A model generated the notes under the pieces. It was given only the letters and a program-made list of their open reading frames with translations. It ran no database searches and was not told the DNA's origin. From Rhodobacterales bacterium 56_14_T64 (GTDB taxonomy: Bacteria > Pseudomonadota > Alphaproteobacteria > Rhodobacterales > Rhodobacteraceae): a stretch of DNA of 35,495 nucleotides. Positions within the stretch are counted from its first letter, which is position 1. Each line of letters opens with the position of its first letter. Below are positions 7,795-16,613 of the stretch, one piece after another. The position numbers and the translations under genes are program-made. The stretch covers positions 65,970 through 101,464 of the forward strand of contig MAAY01000107.1 of NCBI GenBank assembly GCA_002162795.1, in the 5' to 3' direction.

Positions 7795-8655
7795 CTATTC
7801 AGTGTCTTTGGGTAGCTTCAGCGCCAACTGATAGACTTTGCGCCGTGGTAGATCGTGCAGCTTGGAAACGATATCGGCGGCATCTTTGACTGAATTATCC
7901 TGCATGGCGGCGCGCAAATCGCGCTCCAGATCCTCGGGGTTGACCTCTTGGGCGCGGGAGCGATCGACCAGCACGACGATTTCCCCCTTCACGCCTTTTT
8001 CGGCCAATTGCGCCGCCAATTCACTCAGTGAGGCGCGACGAACTTCTTCGAACTTCTTGGTGATTTCGCGGCACAGGGCGGCAGGACGGTCCCCCAGCAC
8101 CTCGGCCATATCCGCCAGCGAGGCGGCAATCCGCTTGGGTGATTCGTAAAAAATCAGAGTACCGGGGATTCGGCTGACCTCTTCCAGGCGTTTGCGCCGG
8201 GCGCCGGTGGCATTGGGCAGAAAGCCAGCAAAAAAGAACGCATCGGTTGGCAGCCCGCCCAAGGTTAGCGCAGCCAGACCAGCAGATGCCCCCGGTGCCA
8301 CGGTGACCACATGACCAGCCTCGGATGCCGCGCGGCTGAGGTCATAGCCGGGATCGGCAATCAGCGGCATTCCGGCCTCGGAGGCATAGGCAACTGATTT
8401 GCCCTCGGCCAGGGCTGCAAGCAGCCCAGCACGGGCGCCAGCGCCGCTATGATCATGATAGGCAATCACCCGGCGACCATCCAGCGGTACGCCGTGGATC
8501 TCCATCAATCTACGCAGTGAACGGGTGTCTTCGGCGGCGATGACTTCGGCGGAGGCCAAAACATCCAGCGCCCTAAGCGTAATATCGCGCGCGGTGCCTA
8601 TTGGAGTGGCAACAAAGTACAGCCCCGGAGACAATCTGACTTTCTGGTGATTCAA
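7795..8655 (-). CDS. rsmI: 16S rRNA (cytidine(1402)-2'-O)-methyltransferase
   Basis: 286 residues of the tetrapyrrole-methylase-fold family. RsmI methylates the 2'-OH of C1402 in the ribosomal P site, using SAM. Visible motifs are LYFVATPIGTARDITLRAL (about 12-30), AAEDTRSLRRL, the SAM-site segment ASEAGMPLIADPGYDL (about 91-106), VTVAPGASAGLAALTLGGLP and FYESPKRI. All are in family order and spacing. The start ATG at 8655 faces lppC, whose start is 87 bases away, so the two share a divergent promoter region containing an AT-rich TTTATTATTAAAC. The yraN gene follows after 2 bases. Confidence 0.95.
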   Translation of the reverse strand: MNHQKVRLSPGLYFVATPIGTARDITLRALDVLASAEVIAAEDTRSLRRLMEIHGVPLDGRRVIAYHDHSGAGARAGLLAALAEGKSVAYASEAGMPLIADPGYDLSRAASEAGHVVTVAPGASAGLAALTLGGLPTDAFFFAGFLPNATGARRKRLEEVSRIPGTLIFYESPKRIAASLADMAEVLGDRPAALCREITKKFEEVRRASLSELAAQLAEKGVKGEIVVLVDRSRAQEVNPEDLERDLRAAMQDNSVKDAADIVSKLHDLPRRKVYQLALKLPKDTE

Positions 8656-8742
8656 CGCTGGACCCGCCTTTATCGTCGTTTATTATTAAACCCAACACCA
8701 ACACGGCGCATCACCGCCGGATCAGGGAGTTTTAAGTCTATT

Positions 8743-9915
8743 ATGTTTGCTGTTTTCAAGCCCGCCCGCAAGGTCGCACTGGCCGCTATCGTCGCTGTTT
8801 CGTCAATTGCTCTGACCTCCTGCGATCCTATTAGCACCGGTGGTGGCCCAACCATCAACACATCCAAGCCGGTTCCGGTGGCACTATTGGTGCCGCGCGG
8901 CTCTGCGCAACAGGGCGATGCCGTCCTTGCCCAGAGTTTGGAAAATGCAGCTCGGTTAGCGATTGCTGACTTGGAGGGCATTCAGATTGATCTGAAGGTC
9001 TATGACACTGCTGGCAATCCTGAAACGGCGGCTGCGGCTGCAACACAGGCGATCAACGACGGTGCTCGTATTCTGCTGGGCCCGGTTTACGCCGAAGCTG
9101 CAAATGCGGCGGGCGTGGCGGCTGCCAAGCGTAATGTGAATGTGCTGGCCTTCTCCAACAACGCCGCCATTGCTGGCGGCAATGTGTTCATTCTCGGGGC
9201 CACTTTCGACAATACTGCCCGTCGCCTGTCCAGCTATGCCGCCCGACAGGGCAAAGGTAACATGCTGGTGGTCAGCGGCGACGATGCCGCCGGTCAGGCT
9301 GGTCGCACCGCCATCCAAAATGCAGCAGCGGTCACCAGTGCCACTGTTGTCGGCAACGTCAGCTATGAGTTGTCGCAGCAAGGCGTAATCAACTCGGTCC
9401 AGACAATTCGCAACTCTGCCTCGGCCAATGGGGCGACATCAGTCTTTATGACCGCCACAACAGCTGGCGCGCTACCGCTGCTAACACAGCTGCTGCCCGA
9501 AGCTGGCCTTGACCCGGCAACCACCCAATACATCGGCTTGACCCGTTGGGACATTCCCGCCCAGACCCTGGCCCTACCAGGTGTTCAAGGTGGCTGGTTT
9601 GCCCTGCCGGACCCGGCCAAGTCCAACCAATTCAGCAGCCGCTACAGTGCCACCTATGGCGGTGCACCACATCCGATCAGCGGGTTGGCTTATGATGGTA
9701 TCGCTGCCATTGGCGCCTTGGTTGGTGCTGGCAAATCCGACGCGTTGACCGGGGCGGCCCTAACCCAGGGTGCTGGTTTCCAAGGCGTAAGCGGCATCTT
9801 CCGGCTGCGCCCCGATGGCACCAATGATCGCGGCCTGGCGGTTGCAACAATCCAAGAACAGAAGGTGGTCGTCATTGACCCAGCTCCAAGCAGCTTCTCC
9901 GGCGCCGGATCGTAA
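8743..9915 (+). CDS. LppC/LpoA-like lipoprotein, penicillin-binding protein activator family
   Basis: 390 residues. The lipoprotein signal ends in the lipobox ALTSC with the acylated Cys at 27, so the product is probably anchored in the outer membrane with a periplasmic domain. The rest is a type-I periplasmic-binding fold related to branched-chain amino-acid receptors, with PVALLVPRGS, the segment INDGARILLGPVYAEA and VVSGDDAAGQAGRTA. E. coli LpoA activates PBP1A; in Alphaproteobacteria the partner is not established, so the role is inferred. The start is ATG 8743, where the signal peptide begins; AGGGAG lies about 13 bases upstream, a long spacing. An upstream ATG at 8647 would spoil the signal peptide. 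It is divergent from rsmI, and its 3' end overlaps the glnD start. Confidence 0.82.
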   Translation: MFAVFKPARKVALAAIVAVSSIALTSCDPISTGGGPTINTSKPVPVALLVPRGSAQQGDAVLAQSLENAARLAIADLEGIQIDLKVYDTAGNPETAAAAATQAINDGARILLGPVYAEAANAAGVAAAKRNVNVLAFSNNAAIAGGNVFILGATFDNTARRLSSYAARQGKGNMLVVSGDDAAGQAGRTAIQNAAAVTSATVVGNVSYELSQQGVINSVQTIRNSASANGATSVFMTATTAGALPLLTQLLPEAGLDPATTQYIGLTRWDIPAQTLALPGVQGGWFALPDPAKSNQFSSRYSATYGGAPHPISGLAYDGIAAIGALVGAGKSDALTGAALTQGAGFQGVSGIFRLRPDGTNDRGLAVATIQEQKVVVIDPAPSSFSGAGS

Positions 9916-12703
9916 TCCGGCGGCTGACGCCGTAACCCGCTTCCCTCAGGCCTCGGGGCCGCTGGTCTGCGATCCGCACGAGATTTTCGACACTGTAAAA
10001 ATCCGTGCCCGGATCGCAGATCTGGCAGAGGGCAAAGACAATGCCGCCCTGCGGGGCGAAGTTGTGTCGCTCCTGCGAGACGCCAACAAGGCTGGGCGCA
10101 AGGTGATTGCCGATGCCTTTGCCAAGGCTCCGTTTGACTCGCGCCCTGTCACCCGGTCTTACACGTTTCTGACGGATGGGCTGGTCACCTCGGCGCTGTT
10201 TGCAGCCAATGAATTCATGCACCCTTTGTCCAACCCAACCCGCGGTGAACGCATCGCGGTGATGGCCGTCGGCGGCTATGGTCGTGGCGAAATGGCGCCT
10301 GCTTCGGATGTCGATCTGTTGTTCCTGACCCCCTACAAGATCACCGCATGGGCCGAGAGTGTCATCGAATCGATGCTCTATATCCTGTGGGATCTAAAGC
10401 TGAAGGTGGGCCATGCCAGCCGCACAATTCAGGATTGCCTACGGTTGGGACGCGAGGATTTCACCATTCGCACCGCGATGCTGGAACACCGGTTTCTGGC
10501 TGGCGATGAAGCGCTGGGTGAAGAGTTGGCTCAGCGTCTGACAAATGATCTGTTCGGGGGCACTGCCCGCGAATTCATCGAAGCCAAACTGAATGAACGC
10601 GAAGCGCGCCATATCAAGCAAGGTCAGCGCTATATGGTCGAACCCAATGTCAAAGAGGGCAAAGGTGGCTTGCGCGATTTGCAGTCGATGTATTGGATCG
10701 CCAAATACCTGTACCAAGTACACGATACCGCCGAACTGGTGCCACTGGGTCTATTCCGCCCCGAAGAATACGAGCTTTTTGCCAAGGCCGACAATTTTCT
10801 CTGGGCTGTGCGCTCGCATTTGCATCTGTTGACCGGGCGTGCCACTGAAACACTGTCGTTTGATATGCAAGTCGAGGTCGCCGAACGTATGGGCTATCGC
10901 GACCGTGCAGGGCGGCAGGCGGTAGAGATCTTTATGCAGGATTATTTCCGTCAGGCCACCACTGTCGGCGACCTGACCCGCATTTTCCTGACCAAACTGG
11001 AGCCCGCCCACCAGAAAGGCGAGCCGCTGCTTGAGCGGTTGTTCCGTCGCCGGCCGCGCACCAAGCCGGGATACAAGGTGGTCAACAACCGGCTTGATAT
11101 TGCTGATCCTGACGATTTTCTGACTGACAAGCTGAACATGTTGCGGCTTTTTGAGGAAGGCCTGCGCACCGGAATGTTGATCCACCCCGACGCGATGCGT
11201 CTGGTGACGGCCAATCTGGATCTGATCGACGACAAATTCCGCAACACACCCGAAGCCCGCCAGATCTTCCTGGATCTGCTGCTGAAACACGGCAACCCGG
11301 AACGGGCTTTGCGGCGGATGAACGAACTGGGCGTGCTTGCCGCCTTCCTGCCAGAATTTGCCCCCATCGTGGCGATGATGCAGTTCAACATGTATCATTC
11401 CTACACGGTGGACGAGCACACCATTCAGGTGATCTCAAACTTTGCCGCCATTGAGCGTGAAGAGCTGGAAGACGAGCTGCCGCTGAGCTCGAAGATCCTG
11501 CGCAAAGGGCTGAACCGCAAAGTGCTGATGGTGGCAATGCTGTTGCATGATATCGGCAAGGGCCAGGTGATGGATCACTCGATCCTCGGCGCACAGATCG
11601 CCCGCAAGGTGGCGCCACGGTTGGGACTGAACAAAGCCGACACTGAAACGGTGGAATGGCTGGTTCGCTATCACCTGTTGATGTCGGACATGGCGCAGAA
11701 ACGCGACATCGCCGATCCGCGCACTGTGCGGGCCTTTGCCAAAGCGGTGAAAACGGTAAAGCGGCTGGACTTGCTGACCGTGCTCACCGTTTGCGACATT
11801 CGCGGTGTGGGTCCGGATACCTGGAACAATTGGAAAGCCGCCCTGCTGCGGTCGCTGTACAAGCAAACCCGGGATGCCTTGAAAAACGGCATGGAGGCTC
11901 TGAACCGCGAGAACCGTGGGACTGGCGCCAAAAAGAACCTGCGAGAGGCCCTGCCCGAGTGGCCCAAAGCCCTGCTAAAGAAAGAAATAGCGCGTCATTA
12001 TCCACCGTACTGGCAGGGGCTACACGTCACTGGCCATGTGGATTTTGCGGAAATGCTACGAGAACTAGAGCAAAGCGACGATCCCTCGGGCATTGTCATA
12101 CGGCTGTTTCCCGACGAAGACCGCGACGCCACCCGTGCCTGTTTTGTCATGCCCGACCACCCCGGTATATTCTCGCGCGTTGCCGGCGCGCTGGCACTGG
12201 TTGGGGCCAATGTGGTTGATGCGCGGTCATACACCACCAAAGACGGTTACGTCACCGATGCCTTTTGGATCCAGGACGCTGACGGCCACCCGTTTGAAGC
12301 GGCGCGTTTGCCGCGACTGAGCAAGATGATCCGCAAGACCCTGAACGGTGAAGTGGTGGCCGGTGAGGCCTTGAAATCACGCGACAAGGTCAAGAAGCGT
12401 GAGCGGGCGTTTAAGGTGCCGACCCATATCACCTTTGATAACGACGGCTCAGAAATTTACACCATCATTGAAGTCGACACCCGCGACCGTCCCGGCCTGC
12501 TATTTGATCTGGCCAGGACCTTTGCGACATCAAACGTCTATGTCGCCAATGCGGTGATCGCGACCTATGGTGAGCAGGTGGTGGACACGTTTTACGTCAA
12601 AGACATGTTCGGGCTGAAATATCACGCCAAGTCCAAACAGGACTTTCTGGAGAACAAGCTGCGCACCGCGATCACCGAAGGTTCCAAGCGGGCGCAAACA
12701 TGA
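9875..12703 (+). CDS. glnD: Bifunctional [protein-PII] uridylyltransferase/uridylyl-removing enzyme
   Basis: About 942 residues. GlnD senses glutamine, uridylylating PII proteins when nitrogen is scarce and de-uridylylating them when glutamine is high. Domains in order: nucleotidyltransferase with GGYGRGE (133-139) and SDVD (144-147), a helical PII-modification region, an HD hydrolase domain with LLHDIGKG near residue 558, and two ACT domains near 755-830 and 865-935 (CFVMPDHPGIFSRVAGAL and EVDTRDRPGLLFDLARTF). I place the start at TTG 9875 because AAGGTGG ends 6 bases before it and no ATG follows before conserved sequence. This makes the gene overlap the lppC 3' end by 41 bases. An ATG at 9815 in the same frame is the alternative. 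The stop overlaps murJ as ATGA. Confidence 0.92.
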   Translation: MTQLQAASPAPDRNPAADAVTRFPQASGPLVCDPHEIFDTVKIRARIADLAEGKDNAALRGEVVSLLRDANKAGRKVIADAFAKAPFDSRPVTRSYTFLTDGLVTSALFAANEFMHPLSNPTRGERIAVMAVGGYGRGEMAPASDVDLLFLTPYKITAWAESVIESMLYILWDLKLKVGHASRTIQDCLRLGREDFTIRTAMLEHRFLAGDEALGEELAQRLTNDLFGGTAREFIEAKLNEREARHIKQGQRYMVEPNVKEGKGGLRDLQSMYWIAKYLYQVHDTAELVPLGLFRPEEYELFAKADNFLWAVRSHLHLLTGRATETLSFDMQVEVAERMGYRDRAGRQAVEIFMQDYFRQATTVGDLTRIFLTKLEPAHQKGEPLLERLFRRRPRTKPGYKVVNNRLDIADPDDFLTDKLNMLRLFEEGLRTGMLIHPDAMRLVTANLDLIDDKFRNTPEARQIFLDLLLKHGNPERALRRMNELGVLAAFLPEFAPIVAMMQFNMYHSYTVDEHTIQVISNFAAIEREELEDELPLSSKILRKGLNRKVLMVAMLLHDIGKGQVMDHSILGAQIARKVAPRLGLNKADTETVEWLVRYHLLMSDMAQKRDIADPRTVRAFAKAVKTVKRLDLLTVLTVCDIRGVGPDTWNNWKAALLRSLYKQTRDALKNGMEALNRENRGTGAKKNLREALPEWPKALLKKEIARHYPPYWQGLHVTGHVDFAEMLRELEQSDDPSGIVIRLFPDEDRDATRACFVMPDHPGIFSRVAGALALVGANVVDARSYTTKDGYVTDAFWIQDADGHPFEAARLPRLSKMIRKTLNGEVVAGEALKSRDKVKKRERAFKVPTHITFDNDGSEIYTIIEVDTRDRPGLLFDLARTFATSNVYVANAVIATYGEQVVDTFYVKDMFGLKYHAKSKQDFLENKLRTAITEGSKRAQT

Positions 12704-14250
12704 AGCCAATAAGATTGCTATCGGGGTTCCTGACCGTCGGGTTCTGGACGCTGGCCAGCCGGGTGCTTGGCTTTGCCCGCGAGATCCTGCTGACCGCCTA
12801 TGTCGGCCCCGGTCCGATGATGGACGCCTTTGTCGCGGCCTTTCGTCTGCCCAACATGTTCCGCCGCTTCTTTGCCGAAGGCGCCTTTAACGCCGCCTTT
12901 GTGCCAATGTTTGCTAAAAAGCTGGAGGCTGGTGTGGACGCGCAAGGTTTTGCCCAAGCGGCGTTCAACCTGCTGCTGATGGCGGTGCTGGTGCTGGTCG
13001 GACTGGGCATGGTGTTCATGCCAGGTCTGGTCTGGGCCACTGCCAGCGGCTTTGCCGGTGACGCTCGTTTCGACATGACCGTTGGCTTTGGCTACATCAT
13101 GTTTCCCTATATCCTGTTCATGTCGCTGGCGGCGCTATTCTCTGGCGTACTGAACGCCACCGGTCGCTTTGCCGCCGCCGCCGCCGCGCCGGTACTGCTG
13201 AATATCTTTGCCTGCGCGGCAATGATTACCGGTGCCGTGATCGGTGGCGAAGTGATCAACTGGCTGGTCTGGACCATTCCGGTGGCAGGCGTGGCGCAGC
13301 TGGCGCTGGTCTGGCGCGCGGCTGAGCGGTCAGGCATTCGCCTGCGCCTTGGGCGACCGCGTCTGACTCGTGAGATGCGCGGACTGGTGCGGGTGGCGGT
13401 GCCAGCAGCGCTGGCGATGGGGGTCACGCAGATCAATTTGGTTGTTGGCCAGTTGGTGGCTTCGGATATCGAGAACGCGGTGAGCTGGCTGTTTGTCGCG
13501 GACCGGCTGTATCAGCTGCCGTTGGGTGTTGTTGGCATTGCGGTGGGTATTGTGCTGCTGCCCGATCTGTCGCGCCGTTTGCGCGCCGGGGACGAGACTG
13601 GCGCACGAGATGCTCTGTCACGCGCCGGGGAGTTTTCGCTGATGCTGACTATCCCGTCCACGGTGGCCTTCATCGTGATGCCACTGCCGCTGGTGTCGGT
13701 GCTGTATGAACGCGGCGCGACTGGTCCCGAGGATGTCGCGGCCATTGCTCTGGCGGTGGCGGTCTATGGTGTTGGCCTGCCCTCGTTTGTGCTGCACAAA
13801 CTTCTGCAGCCGCTGTATTTCGCCCGCGAGGACACCCGTTCGCCGTTTCGCTATGCGTTGGTGGCGATGGTAGTGAACGCAGCATTGGCCTTTGGCTTGA
13901 AACCCGTAGTCGGCTGGATCGCGCCGGCCATCGCCGCATCCGCCGCGGGCTGGGTGATGGTGGCTATGCTCGCCTTTGGCACCCGCAGCATGGGCGAGGT
14001 GGCACGGTTTGATGATCGTTTCCGCCGCCGCGCCTGGCGTATTGTTGCCGCCTCATTGGTCATGGGCGGGGTGATTTTTGCCGCCGTTTACGCCTTTGAC
14101 TGGGCCTTTTCCCTGGTGGGATGGCGCTATCTGGCGTTGCTTGGTCTCATTGTTCTGGGCGCCGTCAGTTACTTCGTTGCTGGTCAGATGCTGGGCGCCT
14201 TTCATTTGGGCGAATTCAAACGCGCGCTGCGCCGGGGGCGCCGATCCTAA
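12700..14250 (+). CDS. murJ: Lipid II flippase MurJ (MviN family)
   Basis: 516 residues, strongly hydrophobic throughout, consistent with the 14 transmembrane helices of the MOP-superfamily exporter. MurJ moves lipid-linked peptidoglycan precursor across the inner membrane. The N-terminal signature is complete: ASRVLGFAREILLTAYVGP (about 19-37) followed by DAFVAAFRLPNMFRRFFAEG and FNAAFVPMF. These include conserved Arg residues of the central cavity. It starts inside the glnD stop (ATGA), so lppC-glnD-murJ forms a tight chain linking envelope synthesis with nitrogen sensing. A short stem with six T residues straddles its stop codon. Confidence 0.95.
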   Translation: MKPIRLLSGFLTVGFWTLASRVLGFAREILLTAYVGPGPMMDAFVAAFRLPNMFRRFFAEGAFNAAFVPMFAKKLEAGVDAQGFAQAAFNLLLMAVLVLVGLGMVFMPGLVWATASGFAGDARFDMTVGFGYIMFPYILFMSLAALFSGVLNATGRFAAAAAAPVLLNIFACAAMITGAVIGGEVINWLVWTIPVAGVAQLALVWRAAERSGIRLRLGRPRLTREMRGLVRVAVPAALAMGVTQINLVVGQLVASDIENAVSWLFVADRLYQLPLGVVGIAVGIVLLPDLSRRLRAGDETGARDALSRAGEFSLMLTIPSTVAFIVMPLPLVSVLYERGATGPEDVAAIALAVAVYGVGLPSFVLHKLLQPLYFAREDTRSPFRYALVAMVVNAALAFGLKPVVGWIAPAIAASAAGWVMVAMLAFGTRSMGEVARFDDRFRRRAWRIVAASLVMGGVIFAAVYAFDWAFSLVGWRYLALLGLIVLGAVSYFVAGQMLGAFHLGEFKRALRRGRRS

Positions 14251-14262
14251 AGGATCTTTTTT
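14243..14262 (+). terminator. Short-stem intrinsic terminator overlapping the murJ stop
   Basis: GATCC (14243-14247) pairs with GGATC (14252-14256) and six T residues follow at once (14257-14262). The 4-base loop TAAA contains the murJ stop codon. The stem has only 5 bp, so termination may be inefficient, but the T-tract and position support the call. Confidence 0.45.
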
Positions 14263-14298
14263 GACCGGATCATCAGCTCGAACACCTAGGGCCTCAGT

Positions 14299-14332
14299 AA
14301 AACGCAAAAGCGCCGCGCGTCAGCGCGGCGCT
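14299..14332 (-). terminator. Intrinsic terminator of the rhomboid-like gene
   Basis: AGCGCCGCGC (14309-14318) and GCGCGGCGCT (14323-14332) form a perfect 10-bp stem with a GTCA loop. On the minus strand the stem is followed by TTT, GCG and TTTT (14308-14299), which is the orientation for stopping transcripts of the gene ending at 14404. On the plus strand no T-tract follows, but the stem would still back up murJ termination. Confidence 0.75.
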
Positions 14333-14403
14333 ACGCTCAAGGCCTTGGAACTCATCTTTGATGGGGGCCAAGGGGGCGGGAGCGACGGTTACAATCAGAC
14401 TTT

Positions 14404-15090
14404 TCACTCACGTCGGATGGAATTGCGGATTCGGGCCCAGCCGCCTGGGGCTAGGAAAAACGACAGACCAAACCCGGTGGCAAAGCCTGCCAGATCCGCC
14501 ACCCAGTCTTTTTGTCCGCCAAAAATCAGACCAAACACCAGCTGTATTCCCATCAGAAAGGCAATCAGCGAAAAGGCGCGGCTTTGCTGCGCACCAACCA
14601 GAGCCAGCGATCGCCACAGGATATAGGTGAACGCACCGATCAACCCGTACACAGCTGGAAAGCCGCCAAACAGCGGAAACTGCGAGTCGACCAGCACGGC
14701 ATAGCCCAAGGCGCCGCCGATGCCGGAGAGCAGAAAGATCACCACCATGGCCAGATCGCCGAACACCTCGCCGACCATTTTACCCATGGCCAGCACAAAG
14801 ACGCAGACAAACAGCGCCTGGGTAAATGCACCATGCACAAAGCTGTACGAAATGAAGCGGATCAAGTGTTCGGTCTGCCACTCACCGGTATCCCACATCC
14901 ACCAGAAGACACCGCTGGAGAAGCCATAGACCTGCAGCGCCTCGAGCCGCCAGCCCACCGCCTCGGGGCCGCCGATGATACCGCGGGTGCCCAGCGAGAA
15001 TGTTGCCTCGATCCCCATGATGACCAAAACCAGGGCCACAACGGCAGGTGGCAGCGGGTTCACCGGAGCCGGATTGGGGTTGCTGCTCAT
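14404..15090 (-). CDS. Rhomboid-family membrane protein lacking the catalytic dyad
   Basis: 228 residues with about six hydrophobic segments and overall rhomboid architecture: [16 protein letters not shown] (loop/TM2 region), a Gly-rich GIGGALG helix, and the TM6-like [13 protein letters not shown]. The residues that make a rhomboid protease are missing. The GxSG serine motif reads GGFPAVYG (142-149), with Phe144 in place of Ser and Pro145 in place of Gly. The TM6 His is Asp199, and the HxxxxN oxyanion region has Gln91 and Val95. It is therefore probably a pseudoprotease, like iRhoms, that may bind or chaperone membrane proteins (inference). The start ATG has AGGAG 10 bases upstream and diverges from trpS; the gene ends at a strong terminator. 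The fold assignment is good; function is unknown. Confidence 0.8.
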   Translation of the reverse strand: MSSNPNPAPVNPLPPAVVALVLVIMGIEATFSLGTRGIIGGPEAVGWRLEALQVYGFSSGVFWWMWDTGEWQTEHLIRFISYSFVHGAFTQALFVCVFVLAMGKMVGEVFGDLAMVVIFLLSGIGGALGYAVLVDSQFPLFGGFPAVYGLIGAFTYILWRSLALVGAQQSRAFSLIAFLMGIQLVFGLIFGGQKDWVADLAGFATGFGLSFFLAPGGWARIRNSIRRE

Positions 15091-15216
15091 TTTTTATTTG
15101 CTCCTAAGCCATTTATGGCTGTGTTTATTCATCTCAGACCTTGGCCGCTGTTGACCATGGCTGATCCCATGGGTAAGCCACCGGGGATCGTAATTCCAGA
15201 CGGGAGTTATCGCCAG

Positions 15217-16245
15217 ATGAGCGAAACCAGTTTTACCCCGCGTGTGTTCTCGGGCATTCAGCCGTCCGGCAACCTGCACTTGGGCAATTACCTGGGCGCA
15301 ATCAAGCGCTTTGTTGATATGCAGGGCTCGGATTTCGAGACCGTTTATTGCATGGTGGACCTGCATGCGATCACTGTCTGGCAAAACCCCCAAGATCTGA
15401 TGAAATCCACCCGCGAATTATGCGCTGGGTTCATTGCCAGCGGCATCGACCCCGAACAATCGATCCTGATCAACCAAAGTCAGGTGCCCGAGCACGCCCA
15501 ATTGGCGTGGATCTTTAACTGCGTCGCCCGTATGGGCTGGATGCAGCGGATGACCCAGTTCAAGGACAAGGCTGGTAAGAACTCACAGAACGCCTCGCTG
15601 GGGCTGTTTGCCTATCCGGCGCTGATGGCAGCTGACATTCTGGTTTACCACGCCACCCATGTTCCGGTGGGCGAGGATCAGAAACAGCATCTGGAGCTGA
15701 CCCGCGATATCGCGGCCAAGTTCAACCATGACTATGGTGTGGACTTTTTCCCGATGACCGAACCGGTGATCGAAGGCGCAGCCACGCGGGTGATGAGCCT
15801 GCGCGATGGGTCGAAGAAAATGTCGAAGTCCGACGCATCTGATGCCAGCCGCATCAACATGACCGACGATGCTGACACCCTGGCCAAGAAGATCCGCAAG
15901 GCCAAGACCGATCCGGACGCTCTGCCCAGCGAAGCCAAGGGTCTGGAAGACCGCCCCGAGGCGCGTAATCTGATCAATATTTATGCTGCGCTGAACGACC
16001 AAACCGTAGATCAGGTATTGACAGAGGTTGGTGGCAAACAGTTTGGTGAATTCAAACCATTGCTGGCAGATCTGGCCGTATCCAAGTTGGCGCCGATCGC
16101 CGCTGAGATGGCTAGATTGATGAATGAGCAGACAGAGATTGACCGCATCCTAGCACGTGGTGCAGAACGGGCGCGAGAAATCACTGCGCCGATTCTGCGC
16201 AAGACATATGACATTGTGGGTATGGTTCCGCCTACCACACTGTAA
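15217..16245 (+). CDS. trpS: Tryptophan--tRNA ligase
   Basis: 342 residues of a class I aminoacyl-tRNA synthetase. The HIGH-like motif [10 protein letters not shown] is at 16-25 and KMSKS at 201-205. AMIDL-type substrate residues appear in [10 protein letters not shown], and the dimer and specificity segment includes [19 protein letters not shown]. It charges tRNA-Trp with tryptophan in the cytosol. The start at ATG 15217 ([18 protein letters not shown]) matches where homologues begin, with GGGAG 10 bases upstream; the frame is open far upstream over the rhomboid gene, but that part is antisense to real coding sequence. It diverges from the rhomboid-like gene across 126 bases. The cold-shock gene follows after 58 bases. 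Confidence 0.95.
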   Translation: MSETSFTPRVFSGIQPSGNLHLGNYLGAIKRFVDMQGSDFETVYCMVDLHAITVWQNPQDLMKSTRELCAGFIASGIDPEQSILINQSQVPEHAQLAWIFNCVARMGWMQRMTQFKDKAGKNSQNASLGLFAYPALMAADILVYHATHVPVGEDQKQHLELTRDIAAKFNHDYGVDFFPMTEPVIEGAATRVMSLRDGSKKMSKSDASDASRINMTDDADTLAKKIRKAKTDPDALPSEAKGLEDRPEARNLINIYAALNDQTVDQVLTEVGGKQFGEFKPLLADLAVSKLAPIAAEMARLMNEQTEIDRILARGAERAREITAPILRKTYDIVGMVPPTTL

Positions 16246-16303
16246 TAACTGAACGACAACAAGCCCTTGCACGTTGCTTGGGCGATATTCTGGAGAAAAT
16301 CGG

Positions 16304-16510
16304 ATGGCCAACGGCACCGTAAAATGGTTTAACGCAACTAAAGGTTTCGGCTTTATTGAGCCCGAAGCAGGCGGAAAAGACGTATTTGTACACATTTCTG
16401 CGGTTGAGCGCTCCGGTCTGAACGGCCTGAACGACAACCAAAAAGTTTCTTACGAGCTGGAAACTGGCCGTGACGGCAAAGAATCTGCTGGTTCGCTGAA
16501 ACTGCTGTAA
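16304..16510 (+). CDS. Cold-shock domain protein (CspA family)
   Basis: 68 residues forming one OB-fold cold-shock domain. RNP1 KGFGFI is at 13-18 and RNP2 DVFVHI at 26-31, the aromatic surface that binds single-stranded RNA or DNA. The family acts as RNA chaperones; not all members are cold-induced. The start ATG at 16304 follows GGAG by 8 bases. A strong terminator stands 35 bases after the stop, so this is probably a short abundant transcript, either monocistronic or reading through from trpS. The 58-base leader is shorter than the classic cspA leader, unless transcription starts inside trpS. Confidence 0.95.
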   Translation: MANGTVKWFNATKGFGFIEPEAGGKDVFVHISAVERSGLNGLNDNQKVSYELETGRDGKESAGSLKLL

Positions 16511-16544
16511 GGCAGTTCTGTAGCCTAGCTGCAGCAATTATTAG

Positions 16545-16574
16545 AGGCCGCCCTTTCCGAAGGGCGGCCTTTTT
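16545..16574 (+). terminator. Intrinsic terminator of the cold-shock gene
   Basis: AGGCCGCCCT (16545-16554) and AGGGCGGCCT (16561-16570) form a perfect 10-bp GC-rich stem with a 6-base loop, followed by TTTT, CG and TTTT. This is the clearest terminator in the window. It also separates the cold-shock gene from the convergent phenylacetate operon. Confidence 0.92.
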
Positions 16575-16613
16575 CGTTTTCGTGTTCAGAAACGGCGGGC
16601 GCGGAGAGGTCTT

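Noticed and set aside
14512-15216. Extended N-terminus of trpS
   Set aside because: The additional 235 codons are antisense to the rhomboid-like gene and end before the normal start of TrpS at 15217.
16249-16438. A 12-base sequence CTGAACGACAAC occurs at 16249 and again at 16427 inside the cold-shock gene
   Set aside because: Flanking bases do not match beyond the 12-mer and the second copy is ordinary coding sequence; a chance repeat or very small relic cannot be told apart.
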